Shown here one piece after another: positions 17,392-24,777 of a DNA stretch of 64,000 nt. The stretch's first letter is position 1, and every line of letters starts with the position of its first letter. Source of the stretch: CANQDT01 sp051878935 (GTDB lineage Bacteria; Bacillota; Clostridia; Lachnospirales; Lachnospiraceae). The notes under the pieces are model-generated. The model saw only the letters and a program-made list of their open reading frames with translations. It made no database searches and was not told the DNA's origin. The stretch lies in NCBI GenBank assembly GCA_051878935.1, contig JBJELB010000013.1, positions 5,563 to 69,562 on the forward strand, read 5' to 3'. Both the position numbers and the translations under genes were made by a program.

Positions 17392-18097
17392 TTTGACGCA
17401 ACCTCCTTTCAAGGGCATTCAATCCAATCGTCAATACCTTGATTAAAAGATAATATATCAACGCACAGCCGATGAGTGGCATAAACAGAGTATAGGTCCT
17501 GGAAGTAATAAAATCAGACGCTTTCGTCAGATCCTGAATAGAAACATAACCCAAAATCGCCGTTTCTTTTACCAGCACGATAAATTCATTGCCCAATGCG
17601 GGAAGAATATTTTTAATTGCCTGCGGAATAATAATATAGCGCATCGTCTTAGCATAGGAAAAGCCAAGTGAACGTCCCGCTTCCATCTGACCGTGATCCA
17701 CTGCCAGAATACCGGCGCGGATAATCTCAGCCACATAAGCTCCACTGTTAATACCAAAGGTACAAATACCGGCAATCAAACCATTGGAGCTTTTAAACAC
17801 AATAAAATACATAATCAATAACTGAACAACCGAAGGCGTTCCCCGGATAATATCAATATAAAGATAAGAAATGATATGTCCTATCCATGCCATTACACCG
17901 GGAACGCTACGAAAAGAACGTTTCTCTCCCAGCAGCTTTAAAAGTGCCGCCACCATTCCGATGACAACTCCAAGCAACACTGCACACAGGGAAACGAGAA
18001 TCGTTGTCTTCAAGCCGGAAAATATCAGTTTATAGCGGTTCCCTTCCAGAAAAACGAAACGAAACTGCTCTGCAAAATCCTGAAAAAATAAAATCAT
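17378..18097 (-). CDS. Polar amino acid ABC transporter permease
   Basis: 239-residue membrane protein with several hydrophobic helices and the HisM/GlnP-type cytoplasmic EAA loop (EAGRSLGFSYAKTMRYIIIPQA). It lies 20 nt after the binding-protein gene and overlaps the ATPase gene. The transported amino acid cannot be read from the sequence. Confidence 0.92.
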   Translation of the reverse strand: MILFFQDFAEQFRFVFLEGNRYKLIFSGLKTTILVSLCAVLLGVVIGMVAALLKLLGEKRSFRSVPGVMAWIGHIISYLYIDIIRGTPSVVQLLIMYFIVFKSSNGLIAGICTFGINSGAYVAEIIRAGILAVDHGQMEAGRSLGFSYAKTMRYIIIPQAIKNILPALGNEFIVLVKETAILGYVSIQDLTKASDFITSRTYTLFMPLIGCALIYYLLIKVLTIGLNALERRLRQSDTR

Positions 18098-18117
18098 GCC
18101 ACACCGCCTGTAACTCT

Positions 18118-18921
18118 CTATTCGTTGATGTACTGCTCAATCAAAGCATCAAAGGTACCATCTTCTTTCATCTCAGCCAGTGTTTCATTAATCTGATCAA
18201 GAAGCTCCTGATTTCCTTTCTGTACTGCAAATGCATATTCCTCTTCGGAAGAGTGATCCTCGATTAATTTCAGATCATCGTTTGCTTTTACAAATTCCTT
18301 AGCAGGATTTGCATCAATAATAACAGCATCCACTGCGCCATTTTTCAATTCCATAACAGCGTCAACGCCCTTTTTGAAACGTTTTACTTCTGCATCAGCA
18401 ATCGTACCATATTCACCGGAAGCAACAAAATCTCCTGTTGTACCTTCCTGTACTGCTAATTTTTTGCCATTCAACTGTTCAATACCTGTGATATCGCTAT
18501 CCTTCTGAACGATGATATACTGATTAGAAGTATAGTAAGAATCTGAGAAGTCAACACTCTGTTTTCTCTCATCAGTTACAGTCATTCCAGCTGCGATCAC
18601 ATCCAATGCTCCACTTTCCATAGAACCAATCAGGGATTTGAATTCCATATTGCTGATCACTGTTTCTTTTCCAAGTCTTTCGCCTACTTCCTTCATAACG
18701 GCGATATCAAATCCATCGAACTCGCCGTTGTCATCCACATACTCAAATGGTGGAAATTCTGCATTGGTTCCTACGATTAACTTGTCTGCTTCTAAAGTAG
18801 AACTTTCCTGTCCTGTAACCTGTTGTTCACCATCCTGTTCCGTTGTTGCTGCACCGCCACAACCGCATGCCAACATCACTACGGTCAACATGGAAACTGC
18901 TAATTTTGAAAATTTTTTCAT
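18118..18921 (-). CDS. Amino acid ABC transporter substrate-binding lipoprotein
   Basis: 267 residues. A signal peptide with a lipobox-like MLACGCG around residues 17-23 predicts lipid anchoring. The mature part is a type II periplasmic-binding fold of the family 3 kind (TNAEFPPFEYVDDNGEFDG, then DVIAAGMTVTDER). First gene of the importer operon, with AGGAGG before the ATG and a clear promoter upstream. Likely ligands are glutamine, cystine or other polar amino acids; undecided. Confidence 0.92.
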   Translation of the reverse strand: MKKFSKLAVSMLTVVMLACGCGGAATTEQDGEQQVTGQESSTLEADKLIVGTNAEFPPFEYVDDNGEFDGFDIAVMKEVGERLGKETVISNMEFKSLIGSMESGALDVIAAGMTVTDERKQSVDFSDSYYTSNQYIIVQKDSDITGIEQLNGKKLAVQEGTTGDFVASGEYGTIADAEVKRFKKGVDAVMELKNGAVDAVIIDANPAKEFVKANDDLKLIEDHSSEEEYAFAVQKGNQELLDQINETLAEMKEDGTFDALIEQYINE

Positions 18922-18959
18922 CTGTATTTCCTCCTGATAATACTAATATTTATTCATCC

Positions 18960-18988
18960 ATTCTATTCCATCTACGCTCATTTGTCAA
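18960..18988 (-). promoter_or_regulatory. Promoter of the amino acid ABC operon
   Basis: Minus strand TTGACA (18983-18988), 17-nt spacer, TAGAAT (18960-18965). Confidence 0.75.
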
Positions 18989-19035
18989 CGCAACAAAATC
19001 AAAGAAATATTATCCAATCCATGAAAAAACTTCTA

Positions 19036-19064
19036 GTTTATTATAAATGATTCTCCACATACTA
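19036..19064 (+). promoter_or_regulatory. Possible sigma-G promoter of the spore protein gene
   Basis: GTTTA (19036-19040) and CATACTA (19058-19064), 17 nt apart, resemble the forespore sigma-G pattern GnATR / CATnnTA with one deviation. A perfect 18-bp palindrome, CTTGAAGACATCTTCAAG (19074-19091), lies in the untranslated leader. Inference only. Confidence 0.4.
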
Positions 19065-19144
19065 CGATTGTAACTTGAAGACATCTTCAAGGGACCTAAA
19101 TATAAATATAATGTATAAAAACAAATGAAAGCGAGGGATTACAA

Positions 19145-19342
19145 ATGAGCAAAAATACTGTAGCAGTTCCTGAAGCAAAAGGTGCATTAGACAAATTCAA
19201 ATATGAAGTTGCAAATGAATTAGGAGTACCTTTAAAAAACGGATATAACGGTGACTTGACTTCCTATCAGAACGGTAGTGTCGGCGGTTATATGGTGAAA
19301 AAGATGATTGAGAGACAGGAACAGGAAATGTCCAACCAATAA
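19145..19342 (+). CDS. Alpha/beta-type small acid-soluble spore protein
   Basis: 65-residue DNA-binding protein that saturates and protects spore DNA. The family pattern is visible: KFKYEVANELGV, which includes the germination-protease-type site, and YQNGSVGGYMVKKMIERQE in the second half. Ribosome binding site GAAAGCGAGGG precedes the ATG. It is expressed alone, between a divergent importer operon and a convergent lepB. Its presence suggests that the host can form spores. Confidence 0.95.
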   Translation: MSKNTVAVPEAKGALDKFKYEVANELGVPLKNGYNGDLTSYQNGSVGGYMVKKMIERQEQEMSNQ

Positions 19343-19347
19343 TGCAA

Positions 19348-19376
19348 AAAAGGGATCAACTCTATGTTGGTCCCTT
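19348..19376. terminator. Bidirectional terminator between spore protein gene and lepB
   Basis: AAAGGGATCAAC (19348-19359) pairs with GTTGGTCCCTTT (19365-19376) with one G-T pair and a 5-nt loop; T-rich ends on both strands. Confidence 0.75.
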
Positions 19377-19386
19377 TCTCGTATAA

Positions 19387-20040
19387 TTATTCATGTGACA
19401 GCAATCCAATATCCTGCAACGGCCATACTCTGACGAATGCTCTTCCCATAAACTTATCGCCTTGAACCGGTCCAATCTCACGGCTGTCCAGACTGACATT
19501 GCGATTATCTCCCATACACCAGTATTCATCTTCGCCCAGCGTAATCGGATTCACAGCCATTCCCGGATCTTCAATTACTTCATACCCATAATCCTCTTCC
19601 AGCACTTCACCATCAATCCATATTCTTCCGTTGTTATCAATTTGAACCGTTTCTCCCGGTAAGCCGATAATACGTTTGATGTACCGTTCTCCCTCAGAAA
19701 TCGGACTTGGAAATACTACAATATCGAAACGTTCCGGTTCATGAAAGCGGTAGGATAATTTATCAATAATCAACTTATCATCATCATGTAAATTATCTAC
19801 CATAGAAATACCGTCCACCTGAACTAATTGACCTACATAATTGATAATCACAAAGAGTACTGCAAACAATGTAGCAAAATAGATGATCCAGCCACGAATC
19901 TCTTTCGCCCAATCCGTCTTTGGTTCTTCCTTCTGCTCTTCTACGACAGGCTGATCCGTCATCAGTTCTTCCACTATTGTACGTTCAATCTCATCAACAT
20001 CTTCTGTTGTCTCGAATTGTTTTTCCTCCATTTGGCTCAT
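19387..20040 (-). CDS. lepB: Signal peptidase I
   Basis: Removes signal peptides of exported proteins at the membrane. 217 residues: an acidic cytoplasmic N-terminus, one membrane helix (about 51-70), then catalytic Ser79 in GISM and Lys122 in YIKRIIGLPGE, and the MGDNR box. The residues after the Ser are VDNL rather than the common xPTL. It begins one base after the rmuC stop, so it is the last gene of azlC-azlD-rmuC-lepB. Confidence 0.93.
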   Translation of the reverse strand: MSQMEEKQFETTEDVDEIERTIVEELMTDQPVVEEQKEEPKTDWAKEIRGWIIYFATLFAVLFVIINYVGQLVQVDGISMVDNLHDDDKLIIDKLSYRFHEPERFDIVVFPSPISEGERYIKRIIGLPGETVQIDNNGRIWIDGEVLEEDYGYEVIEDPGMAVNPITLGEDEYWCMGDNRNVSLDSREIGPVQGDKFMGRAFVRVWPLQDIGLLSHE

Positions 20041-20041
20041 G

Positions 20042-21169
20042 TTATATTTCCTCCTCTTCCTCTATCAGACTGTCTGAATATTTGCTGACCTGCTCCAGTT
20101 TTTTTGATATCTGGCGGCTACGAATACCCACTAAAGTATCCAATTCCTTACTTGTCTGCTCCATTCGTTTCTGTGCATTCGTTAATACATCATTAAATTT
20201 CTCAAATTCTTTTTTTACGGACTCCAACAGTTCCCATACCTGGTCACTTCGTTTCTGAATAGCAAAAGTTTTAAAGCTTAATTGAATACTATTCAACAAT
20301 GCTGCCATCGTGCTTGGGCCTGCCAGATTTACTTTATAACGGTTCTGTAACTCCTCTATCATACCACGTTTTACGACTTCTGCATAGAGCCCTTCGAAAG
20401 GTAAAAACATAATCGCATATTCTGTGGTGTTTGGCGGATCAATATATTTCTCCTGAATCTTCTTTGCTTCCAACTTCATGTTCGTAATTAAAAGCCGAGC
20501 TGCCTCATCAATCTGTCTGGCATCACCGGTTTCATAGGCATCCCTAAGATTAGCATACGTATCACCGGGAAATTTGGAATCAATCGGCAAATATACAAAA
20601 CCGTCACTACACGGTATTTTAACGGCATATTCGACAACAGCAGTACTGCCGCGTTTCGTTATAACATTGGTTTCATACTGTTCTTTTGCCAGGATTTCTT
20701 CCAAAATTGCCCCCAACTGAATCTCACCCAAAATCCCTCTTGTCTTTACATTCGAAAGAACCTTTTTTAAGTCACCAACCCCATGTGCCAGATTTCTCAT
20801 CTCACCCAGACCCTGATAAATCTGCTGCATTTTCTCATTATTTTCTAAAGTGAACGTTTTCAGACGCTCTTCCTGCTGTACATAAAGCTGCGTCTGCTGC
20901 CGGCTAATCTGTTCTCCGAGTGAGCGCATCACTTCCTGATTATTTGTATTTAATTCCTGACGCAGAAGGCTCTGTTGTTTCGTTACATGATCCTGCAACT
21001 GCATGGTCTGTTCATCCAGTCTGGAAGCCTGTTCTGAAAGCTTCTCCTGCAGCTCCAAACGAAGTTCCTGCTGTCTTCTCGTAGTCATAATCAAAATCCA
21101 AATAACTGATAAAAGCAGTATTACAAATAATATCACAAAAATGACACATAATATTAAAAATATGTTCAT
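20042..21169 (-). CDS. rmuC: RmuC-family DNA recombination protein
   Basis: 375 residues with an N-terminal membrane helix, a long coiled coil (about 30-130) and the RmuC nuclease-like domain (GEIQLGAILEEIL, then LPIDSKFPGDTY, MFLPFEGLYAEV). RmuC is linked to limiting inversions and rearrangements between repeats. Start at ATG 21169 with AAAGGA 7 nt upstream; an ATG at 21184 overlaps the azlD stop and has no ribosome binding site. Confidence 0.92.
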   Translation of the reverse strand: MNIFLILCVIFVILFVILLLSVIWILIMTTRRQQELRLELQEKLSEQASRLDEQTMQLQDHVTKQQSLLRQELNTNNQEVMRSLGEQISRQQTQLYVQQEERLKTFTLENNEKMQQIYQGLGEMRNLAHGVGDLKKVLSNVKTRGILGEIQLGAILEEILAKEQYETNVITKRGSTAVVEYAVKIPCSDGFVYLPIDSKFPGDTYANLRDAYETGDARQIDEAARLLITNMKLEAKKIQEKYIDPPNTTEYAIMFLPFEGLYAEVVKRGMIEELQNRYKVNLAGPSTMAALLNSIQLSFKTFAIQKRSDQVWELLESVKKEFEKFNDVLTNAQKRMEQTSKELDTLVGIRSRQISKKLEQVSKYSDSLIEEEEEI

Positions 21170-21183
21170 CACGTTTCCTTTCA

Positions 21184-21501
21184 TTAAAAAATTCCCAGGA
21201 TGAAATTACAACACAATACCGCCGCACAGGCTGATAACGCAACGACCAGCAAACTCTTCTCATAAAACGAAACAATCACTGCCACAATGGTTCCGGCCAT
21301 CGCTGCCGGAAATTGACTCGTTGATGTAAAAATAGCTGGGAATGTCATAGCTCCCAAAACAGCATATGGTACATATCCTAAAAAAGACTGTACAAATCTG
21401 TTTTTAATCTTCTTACGAAACAAAACAAACGGAATCACACGAATCACATAAGTAACTCCTGCCATAATCAGTAAATATAGAAAGAAGGTATCTGCTTTCA
21501 T
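21184..21501 (-). CDS. azlD: AzlD-type branched-chain amino acid exporter subunit (first pair)
   Basis: 105-residue membrane protein with about four helices and the AzlD pattern RVIPFVLFRKKI, PYAVLGAMTFPAI. Start at ATG 21501, which overlaps the azlC stop as ATGA; a longer upstream frame lies inside azlC. AzlC and AzlD together export branched-chain amino acids and analogues in known cases. Confidence 0.88.
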   Translation of the reverse strand: MKADTFFLYLLIMAGVTYVIRVIPFVLFRKKIKNRFVQSFLGYVPYAVLGAMTFPAIFTSTSQFPAAMAGTIVAVIVSFYEKSLLVVALSACAAVLCCNFILGIF

Positions 21502-22196
21502 TCCTCTTCCACCTCCATCGGAAAGAACCATGCACCGATTGCTGAAGCTACCAAAGCACAGATAATAATCGCAAATCCGGAAGATATCTGTTTCAAACAC
21601 GGCACCCAGGCTAAGATACAACTTAGTAACACAGCAATCCCCACAACAACTCCAATTCGTTTATCTTTTCTTGCACTCGGTATAATAATCGCCAGAAACA
21701 TACCATAGATAGCAATGCCTAAAGAATCACATAATTGTTTCGGCAAAACATTTCCACATATCGCTCCAATCAATGTTCCGCCACTCCATCCAAGATATGG
21801 GACGGTCATCAGACCGGCGAAATAACGCCAGCTGACCGGTTTTTTTCGACTCATCGCCACTGCAAAAATCTCATCCGTATTACCGGTTGCCAAAAACCAG
21901 CGAAAGATTCCTTTAAAATGCCTGTCCACTTTTTGGGATAACGAAACAGACATCAGAAAATATCTCATATTAATAACAAGCTCTGTCAATGCCATCTCCA
22001 GAAAGGCCCCCATACTCACCATAATCTCCAAACCGGCAAACTGGCCTGCACTCGTTAAGTTTGTCATTGATATCAGTAACGCCTGCCACCAGTTCAATCC
22101 ATCTGCAACAGCCATAATACCAAAGGTAAAGGAAACTGACAAATATCCTAAACCGATGGGAATACCGTCCACCAGACCTTTTTTCCATTCATTCAC
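21498..22196 (-). CDS. azlC: AzlC-type branched-chain amino acid exporter subunit (first pair)
   Basis: 232-residue multi-helix membrane protein with the family pattern GLGYLSVSFTFGIMA near the N-terminus and NMRYFLMSVSL and TDEIFAVA further on. First gene of a four-gene operon azlC-azlD-rmuC-lepB with a near-consensus promoter upstream. A second, diverged pair lies at 31999-33005. Confidence 0.9.
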   Translation of the reverse strand: MNEWKKGLVDGIPIGLGYLSVSFTFGIMAVADGLNWWQALLISMTNLTSAGQFAGLEIMVSMGAFLEMALTELVINMRYFLMSVSLSQKVDRHFKGIFRWFLATGNTDEIFAVAMSRKKPVSWRYFAGLMTVPYLGWSGGTLIGAICGNVLPKQLCDSLGIAIYGMFLAIIIPSARKDKRIGVVVGIAVLLSCILAWVPCLKQISSGFAIIICALVASAIGAWFFPMEVEEE

Positions 22197-22225
22197 AATC
22201 TTACATCCTCCAGTTCTATTCAGAG

Positions 22226-22254
22226 ATTATATTTCATCTTACTCATTTGGTCAA
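22226..22254 (-). promoter_or_regulatory. azlC operon promoter
   Basis: Minus strand TTGACC (22249-22254), 17-nt spacer, TATAAT (22226-22231). Confidence 0.75.
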
Positions 22255-22287
22255 GCGGGCGAGGGATTTCTATTATTGTGTACACTT

Positions 22288-22327
22288 TTACACCAATCGT
22301 GTTCACAATATCGTTACACTAATCGTG
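22288..22327. promoter_or_regulatory. Tandem operator-like repeats before the XRE regulator gene
   Basis: TTACACCAATCGTG (22288-22301) and TTACACTAATCGTG (22314-22327) are 14-bp direct repeats, one mismatch, 26 bp apart. They lie in the divergent azlC/XRE promoter region and are candidate binding sites for the XRE protein encoded next to them. Confidence 0.55.
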
Positions 22328-22343
22328 AAAGCAGGTGATACAA

Positions 22344-22631
22344 TTGGTTAATTTCGGTCAAAAACTCCGTGACCTTCGAATTGAACAAAATCTAACACAA
22401 AAACAAGTAGCCGACCGTGTTGGTTTGGCTACCAGTGCGATATCTGCATACGAGCAGGGTACCCGTTACCCATCTTATGATGTATTTATCCGTTTATCCA
22501 AGATATTCCACGTATCTGCAGATTATTTACTGGAACTGCAGCCAACACGAAGCTTGGATGTTTCGGATTTGACACAGGAAGAAATCGACTGCCTCTATCG
22601 CCTCATTGCAGTTATGCGTAAGCGCAAATAA
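22344..22631 (+). CDS. XRE-family helix-turn-helix regulator
   Basis: About 95 residues. The N-terminal two thirds are a Cro/C1 HTH (LRDLRIEQNLTQKQVADRVG, SAISAYEQGTRYPSYDVFIRLS), followed by a short C-terminal tail. I prefer TTG 22344, 6 nt after AGGTG; GTG 22335 would add three residues but overlaps that site. Transcribed divergently from azlC, over a region holding two direct repeats, so autoregulation or azlC control is plausible. Target unknown. Confidence 0.88.
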   Translation: MVNFGQKLRDLRIEQNLTQKQVADRVGLATSAISAYEQGTRYPSYDVFIRLSKIFHVSADYLLELQPTRSLDVSDLTQEEIDCLYRLIAVMRKRK

Positions 22632-22673
22632 GATACTAACATGGAAATAATGCGTGTCTAAACACCACCTATG

Positions 22674-22711
22674 AAACAGAGCCTGAGATACCATTCTCCC
22701 AGGCTCTGTTT
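22674..22711. terminator. Bidirectional terminator between XRE gene and DUF308 gene
   Basis: AAACAGAGCCTG (22674-22685) and CAGGCTCTGTTT (22700-22711) form a perfect 12-bp stem, with T tracts on both strands. Confidence 0.85.
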
Positions 22712-22713
22712 TG

Positions 22714-23340
22714 TTATTCTTCTTCAAAATCAATCTCTTCATCCGCATCTGTACCAAAAGTCTCCGGCTCCTTTGGTGCCTCGCTGACCTTCGGTTCTCT
22801 CGCATCCAGAATATCACGGAACTTCCGTGATGCCACCAGATGAGAAATCAGGCCGAAGACTCCCGAATAAACTAAGCCAAAACCTATGATAAAGAATAAA
22901 GTAGTTGCAGCCTTGAATGGGTTCACTACCAGGATAATACCAAAAGCCACGTTCACTACGGCAACTACCATCAACCAGACCCATCCGGTCTGCTTTGCCA
23001 AATGGAAATCCAATGCCGTTTGGAACTTTTCCAAGCCACTTGCTATAATAAACAACCCCAATACAAATGGAATAATAGAGATGACCATCTCAGCTCTTCG
23101 AATCAGAAACCACCCGATCAGAAGCAGTACCAGTGCAATCACCATATCATTGCGATAATATCGTTCTGCGTTGGACTTTGTAAAATAGCTTATAAAATAA
23201 AACAAACCAACCGCAACCAGAATTCCACCAATCCCATAGCAAATTGATTTTACTGACATCCCCGGCCAAACCATCAGAATGATTCCCAGCAGAATGAAGA
23301 TACAAGACATGAAAACCGAATGTAAATGTGAACGCTTCAT
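22714..23340 (-). CDS. DUF308/HdeD-family membrane protein
   Basis: 208 residues with about six hydrophobic helices in paired repeats (for example FILLGIILMVWPGMSVKSICYGIGGILVAVGLF), the DUF308 pattern. A short acidic C-terminal tail follows. HdeD relatives are linked to acid resistance in enterobacteria, but function here is unknown. It has its own promoter and lies convergent to the XRE gene. Confidence 0.8.
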   Translation of the reverse strand: MKRSHLHSVFMSCIFILLGIILMVWPGMSVKSICYGIGGILVAVGLFYFISYFTKSNAERYYRNDMVIALVLLLIGWFLIRRAEMVISIIPFVLGLFIIASGLEKFQTALDFHLAKQTGWVWLMVVAVVNVAFGIILVVNPFKAATTLFFIIGFGLVYSGVFGLISHLVASRKFRDILDAREPKVSEAPKEPETFGTDADEEIDFEEE

Positions 23341-23377
23341 CTTATTATGTTTCCTCCTTTGGCATCATTGTGAACTG

Positions 23378-23406
23378 ATTATAATACTTTCGTAAAGTGA
23401 ACGCAA
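23378..23406 (-). promoter_or_regulatory. Promoter of the DUF308 gene
   Basis: Minus strand TTGCGT (23401-23406), 17-nt spacer, TATAAT (23378-23383). Confidence 0.65.
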
Positions 23407-23417
23407 GTTTAAGAATA

Positions 23418-23931
23418 TAAAAAAGAGGTGAATATCATAGACTTTTTATCTTGATATTCACCTCTAAAACATGCTGTCCATTGGTTTTCTTTCCTTTCTT
23501 TTTTACTATCACCATGTTTATCTATATTCAATTGTATTCTCTTATCCTTATAACCTGATTTTTCGAAATCTATCTAAACTATTATTTCAATACTTGGTGT
23601 ATCTCTCATATCTTATTTATCATCTACCCTGATGATATTCCTCATTACCAAGCTCTGATAAAAATCTATTCTGTCATCAACCAGTTATTATTATAAGTAA
23701 GAGTTTGTCCTATGTTTCATTCTCTCCAACCTTATCTGCCCGATTTATTTTCCGATTTCTTAAAAATCATCCAACCATCTAATTATAAGAAATGCCATCC
23801 CTATAATGTTGATAATCAGTCAACTCTTAATATCCGTTCCTTTTTGATAAGTTTTTAAGATGAAACGAAACTTAAGTTTTTGGTGGTCCGTACCTCCTTT
23901 CGATTGTGAAAGTTAATTGGTTTCTTTTGAT
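23418..23931 (-). ncRNA. Candidate non-coding RNA: promoter-to-terminator unit with no evident ORF
   Basis: Most of the 700-nt AT-rich gap between the DUF308 gene and comF. A consensus promoter lies at 23938-23966 (minus) and an intrinsic terminator at 23424-23465, so a transcript of about 510 nt is predicted. A perfect ribosome-binding-like AAAGGAGGT sits at 23892-23900, but no ATG, GTG or TTG follows at a usable distance, and all minus frames are broken by stops. It may be a small RNA, a leader, or a decayed gene. The rest of the gap (23967-24039) shows nothing recognisable. Confidence 0.4.
23424..23465 (-). terminator. Intrinsic terminator of the candidate RNA
   Basis: Minus strand AGAGGTGAATATCA and TGATATTCACCTCT form a perfect 14-bp stem, loop 14 nt, followed by six T. 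On the plus strand there is no T run after it, so it acts on minus transcripts. Confidence 0.85.
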
Positions 23932-23937
23932 GGTTTT

Positions 23938-23966
23938 ATTATAACCACAGTGTTTTTATTTGTCAA
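23938..23966 (-). promoter_or_regulatory. Perfect consensus sigma-A promoter of the candidate RNA
   Basis: Minus strand TTGACA (23961-23966), 17-nt spacer, TATAAT (23938-23943): all twelve consensus positions match. Confidence 0.85.
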
Positions 23967-24039
23967 TACATTTTTTGAAAAAATTTTATATTTTTTTAAA
24001 ATTACATTTAATTATTCGAATTGTCTGATAATTCTGATT

Positions 24040-24777
24040 TTATAAGCCATTTCCAATACAGACACTCACTACATAGATTTTCTGTACTCCTGCCTCTTGT
24101 AGGATCCGGGTGCAGGCTTCCATCGTTGCTCCGGTTGTGTAAATATCATCTACTAATAATACCGCCTTCCACTGTTGCATCTTCGCAGGAGAAACAGCGA
24201 ATGCCGACTGCAGATTATTCCAGCGCTGAATCGGAGTTAGTTCTTTCTGCGGCTTTGTGTTGCTTTTCCGTACCAATGCATCGGATGCTATCGGTATATG
24301 CAGAATCTTCGCTATCTCACGCGCCAGCAGTTCTGCCTGATTATAACCACGTTTCGCCAGTTTTTTTGCATGAATCGGCACGGGAATAATTACATCGATT
24401 GACAGTTTCATCCATTCTCTGGCATAGGTACGTGCTAATTCCTGTCCAAGATAGTGTGCATATTCACGACGATTTTGATATTTCAGCCGCATCATCATAG
24501 GACGGGAGCAATCATTATAGACATAAAGGGCATATCCCCGTATAAAATGTTTCGGATACTTATTACAATCTTCGCAGTATTCCCGTTCCTCCTTACCAAC
24601 CGGCTTACCGCAGCTTAGGCAGGTTGGCTGCGTAACCCGAACTAAACGAGTCGCACATGTCGGATGCAATACTTCCCCATCAGTAATCTCATCGCAGACA
24701 GGACAGCGTCTTGGATAAATAAGATCCAGCAAGCACTGTACTGCTTTCTTCCCCCAGTGTTTCACCATCCATCTCAT
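24040..24777 (-). CDS. comF: ComF-family phosphoribosyltransferase-like competence protein
   Basis: 245 residues. A zinc-ribbon-like N-terminus (CPVCDEITDG, CLSCGKPVGK, CEDCNKYP) precedes a phosphoribosyltransferase fold with the PRPP loop VLLVDDIYTTGAT. ComF takes part in DNA uptake during transformation in Bacillus. It overlaps recD2 by ATGA, so it is the last gene of mreB-recD2-comF. Confidence 0.92.
   Translation of the reverse strand: MRWMVKHWGKKAVQCLLDLIYPRRCPVCDEITDGEVLHPTCATRLVRVTQPTCLSCGKPVGKEEREYCEDCNKYPKHFIRGYALYVYNDCSRPMMMRLKYQNRREYAHYLGQELARTYAREWMKLSIDVIIPVPIHAKKLAKRGYNQAELLAREIAKILHIPIASDALVRKSNTKPQKELTPIQRWNNLQSAFAVSPAKMQQWKAVLLVDDIYTTGATMEACTRILQEAGVQKIYVVSVCIGNGL

Noticed and set aside
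23466..23890. Possible decayed protein gene in the AT-rich gap
   Set aside because: One minus frame can be read with about eight stops, but stop frequency is near that expected by chance for this base composition, and no family is recognised.
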